From: Propionispora vibrioides
Lineage (GTDB): Bacteria > Bacillota > Negativicutes > Propionisporales > Propionisporaceae
Reading direction: 5' to 3'
NCBI RefSeq assembly: GCF_900110485.1
Contig: NZ_FODY01000017.1
Location: forward strand, 29,069-93,068
DNA length: 64,000 nucleotides
The notes under the pieces were generated by a model. The model made no database searches and was not told where the DNA came from. It worked only from the letters and a program-made list of their open reading frames with translations. Shown here piece by piece: positions 42,755-50,348 of the stretch. The stretch's first letter is position 1. Each line of letters begins with the position of its first letter. The position numbers were made by a program, and so were the translations under genes.

Positions 42755-44143
42755 GTGACCGTAGATTTGGTAATCAAACATGTTAAGGTGTATACCGAAG
42801 GCGGACTGCTGGCGGCGGGGATTGCCGTCCAGGCTGGTAAAATTGTAGCGATTGCCAGTGACGACTGCCTGCCGGAAGGAATATCGAGTATTGACGGACA
42901 GGGGCGGTATTTGCTGCCTGGCGGTATTGATCCCCATGTTCATTTCCGTGATCCCGGCAAAACAGAGCGGGAAACCTTTCTGACCGGCACCATGGCGGCA
43001 GCGGCCGGCGGGGTAACCACGGTATGTGAGCACCCGATTTCCAGTCCGCCGCCTTACTCTGCCGAATTAATCCGTAACCGCATCAAAGTGGCGGCAGAGC
43101 AGGCCGTTGTGGATTTTGCCTTTTTTGGCGCTGCCGGGGCCGATAAGTTAGAACATATTCCTCAGGTTGCCCAGGAAGGCATTGTCGCTTTTAAAACCTT
43201 TTTCCATGAGCCGCCGGAAGGCCGGGAGGAGGAGTTTGCCGGGCTGACCATGGCGAATGATGCCGCTATTTACGCTGGTTTTCAGGCAGTGGCCAAAACG
43301 GGAAAAATTCTGGCCATCCATGCGGAAAACAACGATATCATTGCCGCCAAGATCAAGGAGCTAAGGGCTGCCGGCAAGCTAAAAGGACGGGATCATGCCC
43401 TTTCCCGGCCGCCGGTGAGTGAAATCGAGTCGGTAGCCAAGGTCTTGCTGCTGGCCCGGGAGTGCGGGACTAAGGTGCAGCTTTGTCATATTTCCACTCC
43501 TCAGGCGGCAGAGCTTGTCAAACAGGCGAAAGCCAACGGAGTAAAGGCTTATCTGGAGACTTGCCCGCATTATTTATTTTTGACCGACGACAAGCTGGAG
43601 GAACTGGGGCCCTTTGCCAAGTGCAACCCTCCCTTGCGAAGCAGGGAATTGTCTGATGCCTTATGGCGCTATATTGATGACGGAACGGTTGATATGATTG
43701 GCAGCGACCACGGGCCCTTTTTGCCTGAAGAAAAAGAGATCGGTTTTCGCGATATCTTTGCGGCACCGGCCGGTTTTCCCGGCATTGATCTGCGGCTGCC
43801 CTTGCTGCTGGATGCGGTACATAAAGGCAGGCTCAGTCTGGACAGAATGGTGGAGCTGATCAGTACGGCCCCGGCTAAGCTGTATGGCTTATATCCGCAA
43901 AAGGGGGCCATCCGGATTGGCAGTGATGCCGATCTGGTGCTTGTGGATCTGGCGGCTGATTTTATTGTCGACCGCCGGCAGTCCTATTCCAAGTCGCGTG
44001 ATACCGGGCGGGTATATGACGGCTGGAAGCTGAAAGGCTGTCCGGTCATGACGCTGGTCAGGGGGCGGGTTGTTATGGAGGAAGGCCGGGTTGACGAACA
44101 GGCTGCCCGCTGGGGAAGGCTGGTGACACCACGCAATGGCTAA
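42755..44143 (+). CDS. Hydantoinase/dihydroorotase-type amidohydrolase, probable hydantoin-5-propionate hydrolase
   Basis: A 462-residue cyclic-amide hydrolase with a binuclear metal site: GGIDPHVHFRDPGKTERETF (HxH), the carbamylated Lys candidate in IVAFKTFFHEP, ILAIHAENN, VQLCHISTPQ and DMIGSDHGPF (Asp). The closest groups are allantoinase, dihydropyrimidinase and hydantoinase; no purine or pyrimidine genes are nearby. In the proposed route it opens hydantoin-5-propionate to N-carbamoylglutamate. GTG start after AAAGGAGAG. The next gene starts 8 nt before its stop. Confidence 0.87.
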   Translation: MTVDLVIKHVKVYTEGGLLAAGIAVQAGKIVAIASDDCLPEGISSIDGQGRYLLPGGIDPHVHFRDPGKTERETFLTGTMAAAAGGVTTVCEHPISSPPPYSAELIRNRIKVAAEQAVVDFAFFGAAGADKLEHIPQVAQEGIVAFKTFFHEPPEGREEEFAGLTMANDAAIYAGFQAVAKTGKILAIHAENNDIIAAKIKELRAAGKLKGRDHALSRPPVSEIESVAKVLLLARECGTKVQLCHISTPQAAELVKQAKANGVKAYLETCPHYLFLTDDKLEELGPFAKCNPPLRSRELSDALWRYIDDGTVDMIGSDHGPFLPEEKEIGFRDIFAAPAGFPGIDLRLPLLLDAVHKGRLSLDRMVELISTAPAKLYGLYPQKGAIRIGSDADLVLVDLAADFIVDRRQSYSKSRDTGRVYDGWKLKGCPVMTLVRGRVVMEEGRVDEQAARWGRLVTPRNG

Positions 44144-44840
44144 AGAGGCGTTGCTAAGAGGAGCAAACAAAAGAATCGCACTCATACCCATCGGGCAGTC
44201 GCCGCGCCCGGAAGTGGCTGCCGATTTTAAAAGCCTCTGGGGCTCCGCGGTAGATATTTTAGAAAGTGGCGCGCTTGACGGATTGTCGGCGGCAGAAATA
44301 AACGGACTCAGGCCCCGGTCTGGAGAAGCTGAATTGATTACCAGGCTGGCGGACGGGCAGATTGTGTATGTCTCCCATCAGCGACTAATCCCTTATGTGG
44401 AAAAGGCGATAGCCCGAACGGTACAGCAAGGGGCGGAACTGGCGATGGTGCTGTGTACCGGTGATTTTAGCCCGGTAAAAGCCGAGGTGCCTGTGCTGGA
44501 ACCTAACCGGGTTTTAGCCGGTGGCGTAGCAGGGGTACTGCCAGCAGGGACTGCAGTTACCGTGCTGATTCCCACGGAAAGCCAGCGGGAAGAGGCGTGC
44601 GCGCGTTGGTCGGAGCGCGGTTTTAAGGTTGACCGGGTGCTCGTGGCCGCGCCGTTCGGCAAGGATGACACACTGATTGAGATGATTAAAAACGACCCGG
44701 TGATCCAGGCGTCGGCCGCGATCATCGGTGACTGTTTTGGCTTTGACCTGCATTGCCGGGAGCTAATCTCCCGGGTATACCCTAAACAGATTTTTATTCC
44801 CCGCCTGCTTATGGGGCATTTGCTGCTGGCGGTGCTATAG
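44136..44840 (+). CDS. AroM family protein
   Basis: A 234-residue AroM family protein. RIALIPIGQSPRPEVAADF is the family's opening motif. The function of the family is unknown. Two Cys, C107 in MVLCTGDF and C200 in IIGDCFGFD, are spaced like the acid/base pair of Asp/Glu/hydantoin racemases, and FGFD recalls that fold. Its place between the hydantoinase and the carbamoylase is where hydantoin racemases are found in other clusters, so a racemase is a reasonable guess, no more. It overlaps the hydantoinase gene by 8 nt. Confidence 0.75.
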   Translation: MAKEALLRGANKRIALIPIGQSPRPEVAADFKSLWGSAVDILESGALDGLSAAEINGLRPRSGEAELITRLADGQIVYVSHQRLIPYVEKAIARTVQQGAELAMVLCTGDFSPVKAEVPVLEPNRVLAGGVAGVLPAGTAVTVLIPTESQREEACARWSERGFKVDRVLVAAPFGKDDTLIEMIKNDPVIQASAAIIGDCFGFDLHCRELISRVYPKQIFIPRLLMGHLLLAVL

Positions 44841-44860
44841 ATAGTAGAAGGAGGGATTGG

Positions 44861-46129
44861 ATGAAAGGCATCCAAATAGAACGGGTTCAGGCGATGATTG
44901 AACAATTGGCCGACTATGGCCGCAACGCTGACGGCAGTATTACCCGTCCTTCCTATGGGCCCGCTTATCTGGCTGCCCAAGAGTGGCTGGCTGAGGTCAT
45001 GGGGCAGGCGGGAATGGAGGTAACCAGGGATGCGGTGGGGAACCTGACCGGAACCTACGCGGGACAGGAGGAAGCTCTGCCGGCCGTTATGACCGGCTCC
45101 CATTTGGATACTGTGCCAAACGGCGGCAGGCTGGACGGTGCGCTGGGGATTGTGGCAGCTATTGAGTGTGTCCGTTCCTGGCAGGAAGCCGGCTGGCGCC
45201 CGCTGCGGCCGGTCAAGGTCCTGGCGACGATCGAGGAGGAAGGCAGCATTTTCGGACTGGGCTGTTTTGGGGCAAGAGTGATGGCCGGTGAATTTGCCGG
45301 CAGCAACCCTGACGATTTGCAGGATAAACACGGTCGCCGGCTTAGCGAATTCTTAAGCGACCAGGGCCTGCCGCCAAGTGCTCTGGTTGATGCCGTAATC
45401 GACAGCAGCCGGTATCATAGCTTTCTGGAGCTTCATATTGAGCAAGGCGAAGAGCTTGATCTAAAGCAAAAGCCTTTTGCGTTAGTCACCGATATTGTCG
45501 GGATTGACCGGCATTGGATTACCTTGTCCGGCCAGGCCAATCATGCCGGGACTACCCGTATGGACCGGCGCCGGGACGCGCTGGTGGCTGCTGCCTGTTT
45601 GATTCAGCAGGTATATGAAGCGGCAATCGCTTCGAATGGCGGTTATGTGGCCACCATCGGTACGCTGACGGTGAGTCCCGGGGCCACCAACGTTATTCCG
45701 GGGGTAGTTGAGCTTAGAGTGGAAACCCGCGCGGCGGATAATGGCCGGCTGGAAGCGGCCCATACTCATTTGGCGGCATTGCTGGAAGCGGTAGGAAGAC
45801 GCTACGGGGTCAAGGGAGTGATCAGCAAGCGCCATACCACACCGGCGATGCAGCTGCCGGAGGGTGTATTACAGGAGCTGCGGCTGGCTGTGGAGGCTGC
45901 CGGTTTTCCTCCGGCCGAGGAAATGCCAAGCTGGGCGGGACACGATGCGAAAATTTTGGCAGAGCACATTCCCAGTGGTATGATTTTTGTCCCCAGTATC
46001 AAGGGGATCAGCCATGCCCGGGAGGAAGAGACCTATTGGGAAGCGGCGGCTCAGGGAATTGAGGTATTGAACCAGGCACTCAAACGATTGGCTTGCCAAC
46101 GGGAGACGCTGGGGACAGGAGGCAAGTGA
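44861..46129 (+). CDS. M20 family N-carbamoyl-L-amino acid hydrolase
   Basis: A 422-residue metal-dependent amidohydrolase of the allantoate amidohydrolase/N-carbamoylase (AllC/HyuC) group. Metal ligands are in GSHLDTVPNGGRLDGALGI, ATIEEEGSIFG and FLELHIEQGEEL, and the dimerisation-domain blocks HAGTTRMDRRRDAL and GATNVIPGVVELRVETR are typical. SWAGHDAKILAEHIPSGMIFVPS closes the active site. In the pathway it would split N-carbamoyl-L-glutamate to L-glutamate, CO2 and ammonia. AGGAGGG precedes the ATG; only 4 nt separate it from the next gene. Confidence 0.9.
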   Translation: MKGIQIERVQAMIEQLADYGRNADGSITRPSYGPAYLAAQEWLAEVMGQAGMEVTRDAVGNLTGTYAGQEEALPAVMTGSHLDTVPNGGRLDGALGIVAAIECVRSWQEAGWRPLRPVKVLATIEEEGSIFGLGCFGARVMAGEFAGSNPDDLQDKHGRRLSEFLSDQGLPPSALVDAVIDSSRYHSFLELHIEQGEELDLKQKPFALVTDIVGIDRHWITLSGQANHAGTTRMDRRRDALVAAACLIQQVYEAAIASNGGYVATIGTLTVSPGATNVIPGVVELRVETRAADNGRLEAAHTHLAALLEAVGRRYGVKGVISKRHTTPAMQLPEGVLQELRLAVEAAGFPPAEEMPSWAGHDAKILAEHIPSGMIFVPSIKGISHAREEETYWEAAAQGIEVLNQALKRLACQRETLGTGGK

Positions 46130-46133
46130 GACG

Positions 46134-47669
46134 ATGAAAACGTTGGTTCGTGGTAAATATGTGATCACCGATGCGGCGGCCCGGGAAACCGGCATCATCG
46201 AAGACGGAGCCGTGCTGGTGGAAGGGAAATACGTACGGGCGACAGGCCGGTTTGCAGAGCTGCGGCAACTGCATCCGGAGGCTGCTGTGGTGGGAGATGG
46301 GCAGCAGTTGGTGCTGCCGGGGCTGATCGATGCCCATAGTCATGGCCGGGGGCTAAGTCCCCTGCAAAAGGGCGTGCCTAACGACTTTCTGGAAAATAAC
46401 CTGTTTGACTGGGCCTTTATGCCTGTGCTCGACCCGGAATTGATTACCGCTTTGTGTGCTGTGCGGCATATCCGCAACGGATCTACCCTGATTCATAATA
46501 ATGCCTTTGATACTACGGGATCTGGCGCGGCTGACCAGGCGGCAACGACGATCAAAGCATATCTGGCTACCGGTATCCGTCTGGCCTATTCTCCCGGTGT
46601 CAGAAATATAGACCGGCTTGTTTTGGATACGGACGGTTTTTTAGCGACACTGTCGGCGGAGCTGCGGGCTGTGGCAGAACCTTTGGCCCGGACGGACAGT
46701 AAACTAATAGAGGAAGAATATTTTGCCCTGTTTGCCGAGCTATACCGTACCTATCAGTCGGAGGATACCCGTATTTTTCTAAGCCCCAGCTGGGCTCAGG
46801 CCTGTACGGCAGAGTTTTTGATTCGAGCGAAAGAAGAGGCAGACCGGCTGGGGAAAATTCCGATTCACATGCACTGCCTGCAAACACCGGTTCAAAAGGC
46901 TTTTTCCCTGCGAAAATACGGTAAAACGGCAATTGCCTATCTGGCGGACCTGGGACTGCTGGATGAAAACACCGTACTGGCTCATTCCATCTGGGTTACC
47001 CAAGAGGATATCCGGCTCATGGCCGAGCACAATGTGGCTGTTACCTCTCATCCCAGTTGCAATCTGGGAATGAGAAACGGGATCACGCCGGTATATGAAC
47101 TGCTGCGGCAGGGTATCCGGGTAGCTGTCGGCATGGATGATAAAACCATTAATGATGATGAAGATATCATCATGGAGCTGCGCATGATGCACAAGCTTCA
47201 CCGGGTTCCCGGTTACCGCCTGGATACGCCGGTTCTGGATGCGTTTACCGTGCTGGAAATGGCGACAGGCCACGCCGCTTCGGTGGTTGGTTTCGCCGGA
47301 AAAGCCGGAGCTTTGCGACCGGGGATGCTGGCCGATCTGATTGTCGTCGATCTTGACCGAATGCTCAATTCGCCGTGGATGTCGGACCAAACAGGCATTG
47401 CCGATATCTTCATTCACCGGGCGCTGGGAACTGATGTGGCCAGTGTCATAATCGGCGGCCGTCTGGTGATGGAAGACCGGAAGATCACGACGCTCGATGA
47501 AGAAGCCCTTTACCGGGAAGTGCGCAAAGCGGCGGATAAGGGGATTACGTCCGCCATGCGCCGTCAGGCGGAGACTTTGCAGCAACTGAAACCGTATTGT
47601 CAAAGCTGGTATAATACCTGGCTGGAACCCGAGCAGCACGCCTTTTATCAGGTGAACAGCCGGCGGTAA
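46134..47669 (+). CDS. AtzA/SsnA-type amidohydrolase, candidate thiohydantoin desulfurase
   Basis: A 511-residue mononuclear amidohydrolase. Metal and catalytic residues: LPGLIDAHSHGRG (HxH), IHMHCLQTPVQ (His), VLAHSIWVTQED (His) and VAVGMDDKTINDDEDI (Asp). The closest relatives by pattern are cytosine/guanine deaminases and s-triazine hydrolases, enzymes that replace NH2, Cl or SR on a ring carbon with OH. The one pathway step left without an enzyme is removal of sulfur from the 2-thioxo ring to give hydantoin-5-propionate, which this chemistry fits. The assignment is by elimination. Confidence 0.82.
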   Translation: MKTLVRGKYVITDAAARETGIIEDGAVLVEGKYVRATGRFAELRQLHPEAAVVGDGQQLVLPGLIDAHSHGRGLSPLQKGVPNDFLENNLFDWAFMPVLDPELITALCAVRHIRNGSTLIHNNAFDTTGSGAADQAATTIKAYLATGIRLAYSPGVRNIDRLVLDTDGFLATLSAELRAVAEPLARTDSKLIEEEYFALFAELYRTYQSEDTRIFLSPSWAQACTAEFLIRAKEEADRLGKIPIHMHCLQTPVQKAFSLRKYGKTAIAYLADLGLLDENTVLAHSIWVTQEDIRLMAEHNVAVTSHPSCNLGMRNGITPVYELLRQGIRVAVGMDDKTINDDEDIIMELRMMHKLHRVPGYRLDTPVLDAFTVLEMATGHAASVVGFAGKAGALRPGMLADLIVVDLDRMLNSPWMSDQTGIADIFIHRALGTDVASVIIGGRLVMEDRKITTLDEEALYREVRKAADKGITSAMRRQAETLQQLKPYCQSWYNTWLEPEQHAFYQVNSRR

Positions 47670-47720
47670 ATCATGGGATAGACATTGGTTCATGTATTTG
47701 TTATGAGGGAAGGGAAGAGT

Positions 47721-49361
47721 ATGAGCTGTCGGGCAACTAATGAAACTAATAAAATCGTACTGGACGGAAATTCGCTATCCTTTGCGCAGGTGGTTGAATT
47801 TCTGGAGGACCCGTCCATACAGGTGCAGCTAGGGGATGCCGCGCGACAGCAGGTGGATGCTTCAAGAAAACAGCTGGAAGCCTGGCTGAAGAGCGAGAAC
47901 CGGGTGGTCTACGGGCTGAACACCGGTTTGGGGAAGCTGAAGGATTTCGTGGTCAGTGAAAAGGATCAGGCCGAATTTCAAAAGAATATTTTATATTCTC
48001 ATGCAGTGGGGCTTGGCGCACCGTTTGACAGTCAGATTGCCCGTCTGGCCATGCTGTTTAGGGCCAATGTCCTATCACGCGGCCATTCCGGGGTAAGACC
48101 GGAATTGATTGACCGCATTCTGCTGCTACTCAATGCCGGTATCATCCCGCAAATGCCGCAGATCGGCTCACTGGGCGTCGGCGATTTGCAGCCTATGGCA
48201 CATCTGGGACTGTGCCTGGCCGGCTATCCGGAAGGGCGTGTAGTGTATCAGGGACAGGTGGAAACCGCCGATACGGCTCTAGCTAAGGCCGGGATCAGTC
48301 CGGTGGAGTTTTCGCTGGCGGCCCGGGAGGCGCTGGCCTTGATGAGTGGCAGTACGGTTATGCTGGCAGCGGCTGTACATTGCTACTATGTGGCGTCCAA
48401 GCGGATCGTGGCGGCTGAGGCGGCCTTGGCCCTCAACCTGGAGGCCATACGCGGCGAACGGCAGGCTTTTGATTTTCGTATTCATGCCGCCAGAGGGATT
48501 GCGGCGCAGGTGGAAACAGCAAAAAATATTTGTGCTTTGACGGCGGGTAGCTCCTGGATGTCTGAGGCAGGCCGGCAAAGGCTGGGCGAAAACCAGCCCC
48601 GGGTGCAGGATGCCGTCAGCTTCCGGTCCAGTGCGCAGGTACATGGCGCTGTACGGGATGTTCTGCAATATATTGAAACCATTTTAGAACGGGAACTGAA
48701 CGCCTCCACCGATAACCCTTTGCTATTCGAATCGGACCAGGGCTATGAAAGCATGAGCGGTGGCAATTTCCACGGGGCGCTGCTAGCCTATGCCATGGAT
48801 TTTCTGGCCATTGTATTTACCGATTTGGCCGTATTGTCTGAACGGCGTTCAGCCCGCCTGCTTGACCCGGTCATGAGTTATGGTTTGCCGTCCAATCTGG
48901 CCGGCGGCCAGGTTGGGCTTAATACAGGCTTTGCCCTGGTGCAGGCCGATGCGGCGGCTTTAATCGGTGAGATGCGAATCCTGGCGGCGCCGGCCAGCAT
49001 TGGGTCGGTCCCCAGTAAGAGCAATCAGGAAGATCACAACAGTATGGGCATGGGCGCTGTACGCAAGGCCATGCTGGTTCTGGAGCATCTTAATAAGGTC
49101 CTGGCAGTGGAAATGCTGTGTGCGGCTCAGGCAATTGAACTGATTGCCGGCAATATGCAAGGCCTTTCACTGGGAATAGGCACGCAGGCCATTTATGGTT
49201 GCCTGCGCCAGCATACTCAGGGTATGCAGAACGACCGGTATATCCGGGAAGATTTATACCGGGTTATTGAATTGATTGACCAATCCGAATTTATTCGTAT
49301 AATTAAGTTATATGAAGCGCAAGGGTGTCCGATAGCGGAAACGGCGGCCGGAATCGGATGA
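47721..49361 (+). CDS. Histidine ammonia-lyase family protein without MIO triad, probable ergothionase
   Basis: A 546-residue protein of the aromatic amino acid ammonia-lyase fold. YGLNTGLGKL, NVLSRGHSGVRPELI, ASTDNPLLF and SNQEDHNSMGMGAVRK match the family. The loop that in HAL reads GSVGASGDLAPLAH is GSLGVGDLQPMAH here (residues 149-161), one residue shorter and without Ser, so the MIO cofactor cannot form. Ergothionase, which expels trimethylamine from ergothioneine, belongs to this family and does not need MIO because the leaving group is good. ATG 47721 follows AGGGAAGGGAAG; the frame from 47685 is longer. Last enzyme gene of the operon. Confidence 0.88.
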   Translation: MSCRATNETNKIVLDGNSLSFAQVVEFLEDPSIQVQLGDAARQQVDASRKQLEAWLKSENRVVYGLNTGLGKLKDFVVSEKDQAEFQKNILYSHAVGLGAPFDSQIARLAMLFRANVLSRGHSGVRPELIDRILLLLNAGIIPQMPQIGSLGVGDLQPMAHLGLCLAGYPEGRVVYQGQVETADTALAKAGISPVEFSLAAREALALMSGSTVMLAAAVHCYYVASKRIVAAEAALALNLEAIRGERQAFDFRIHAARGIAAQVETAKNICALTAGSSWMSEAGRQRLGENQPRVQDAVSFRSSAQVHGAVRDVLQYIETILERELNASTDNPLLFESDQGYESMSGGNFHGALLAYAMDFLAIVFTDLAVLSERRSARLLDPVMSYGLPSNLAGGQVGLNTGFALVQADAAALIGEMRILAAPASIGSVPSKSNQEDHNSMGMGAVRKAMLVLEHLNKVLAVEMLCAAQAIELIAGNMQGLSLGIGTQAIYGCLRQHTQGMQNDRYIREDLYRVIELIDQSEFIRIIKLYEAQGCPIAETAAGIG

Positions 49362-49420
49362 GCGTAACGCTCCTGCCGAAGTTTGCAGAAGATAACAGTC
49401 TTTAGATGGGAAGATTCATC

Positions 49421-50179
49421 ATGGGAGAAGCACAAACATTAGCCAAAGCACTGGATATTTTATTTGCTATCGCGGCTACGGGGACACAACTGTCGGTAAG
49501 CGAGATTGCCAGCCAGGTGAACATTCCCGAGAGCACGGCCTACCGGCTGCTGCGAACGCTGGAACAGAACGGGATCGTAGAGCGCAAAATAAAAGGGAAA
49601 ATCAGCCTTGGTTTTCGCATTTTGGATTTGGCGCGCTGCCTGTATCAGGAGATGGACCGGGAGCTGTTCATTATTGCCCGCCCGATTATGGAAGGTCTGA
49701 CTGAAGAGTGTGGCGAGACTTCGGTCTTAATGGTGCGCAGCGGCATCCATGCTGTTTGTATTCAGTCGGTGGAAAGCCAGCGGGCCATTCGCTTTTCCCT
49801 GCCGAACGGCCGGATTCTACCCTTGCATGTCAGTGCTTCCGGTAAAGTCATTTTGGCGTTTGAGGATAAAACAGTGATTGAACAGGTGCTTGCACATATC
49901 GGTGATCCCGGGCCTGTTGCCCGCGATTTGGAGACCATAAGGCAGCAAGGGTGCAGTATAACCGTCGCGGAAATTGATCAGGATGTGATGGGCATCGGCG
50001 TTCCCGTCTATGACGCCTATGGGCGGATTATGGCCAGCCTGACCATTGCCGGGCCGGTGGAACGCATGCAAAAGCAAGACCTGGCGGCGCTGGCGCAGAC
50101 CGTCCGGCAGGCAGCCGGACAAATTTCGGGACGTCTCCAGCACCAGGAGACGAGTGCTGCATCCGGTGGAAAAGTGTAG
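49421..50179 (+). CDS. IclR family transcriptional regulator
   Basis: About 252 residues: a winged helix (about 5-65, QLSVSEIASQVNIPESTAYRLLRTLEQNG) and an IclR effector domain (about 80-245, with PLHVSASGKVILAF and AEIDQDVMGIGVPVYDAYG). ATG 49421 follows GGGAAG at 7 nt; an ATG at 49406 is the alternative. It lies 59 nt after the lyase gene and is the likely pathway regulator. The last eight codons and the stop (50153-50179) lie inside the left arm of an R1 repeat, so the C-terminus has been rewritten by that element. Confidence 0.9.
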   Translation: MGEAQTLAKALDILFAIAATGTQLSVSEIASQVNIPESTAYRLLRTLEQNGIVERKIKGKISLGFRILDLARCLYQEMDRELFIIARPIMEGLTEECGETSVLMVRSGIHAVCIQSVESQRAIRFSLPNGRILPLHVSASGKVILAFEDKTVIEQVLAHIGDPGPVARDLETIRQQGCSITVAEIDQDVMGIGVPVYDAYGRIMASLTIAGPVERMQKQDLAALAQTVRQAAGQISGRLQHQETSAASGGKV

Positions 50180-50313
50180 TATGGCATCGAGAATTTTTGC
50201 CGTCAGGCGAGGCGGAGAAGGCGCGCCTATCGGCCATAGGTAAGCCGACGACAACGAAGACTGACGGCAAAAAGGCCGGTGATCTGCTACAGATTTTCGC
50301 CGGATGCAGCACT
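50153..50313 (+). repeat. R1 palindromic repeat, copy d
   Basis: A 161-bp palindrome whose left arm overlaps the 3' end of the IclR gene. Outer arms AGTGCTGCATCCGG and CCGGATGCAGCACT are exact complements, and pairing continues inward to TTTTTGCCGTCAG/CTGACGGCAAAAA. Constant motifs are CGAGGCGGAG and GACGACAACGAAG, with tip GCCTATCGGCCATAGG. Confidence 0.8.
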
Positions 50314-50348
50314 AGGCAGTAAATGCAGATAAAGGAGAAGATTTGGCT

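Noticed and set aside
42755..46129. Allantoin or pyrimidine catabolism
   Set aside because: The amidohydrolase and M20 hydrolase could be AllB/AllC or DHPase/beta-ureidopropionase, but no ureidoglycolate, xanthine or dihydropyrimidine dehydrogenase gene is nearby, and the urocanase and lyase homologues would be unexplained.
41091..49361. Ordinary histidine utilisation (hut) operon
   Set aside because: Urocanase and ammonia-lyase homologues are present, but the lyase lacks the MIO triad. Imidazolonepropionase, formiminoglutamase and histidine permease genes are absent, while hydantoinase and carbamoylase genes, not needed for histidine, are present.
1736..50313. CRISPR array
   Set aside because: The repeats are isolated palindromes of about 160 bp with variable arms and no regular spacers.
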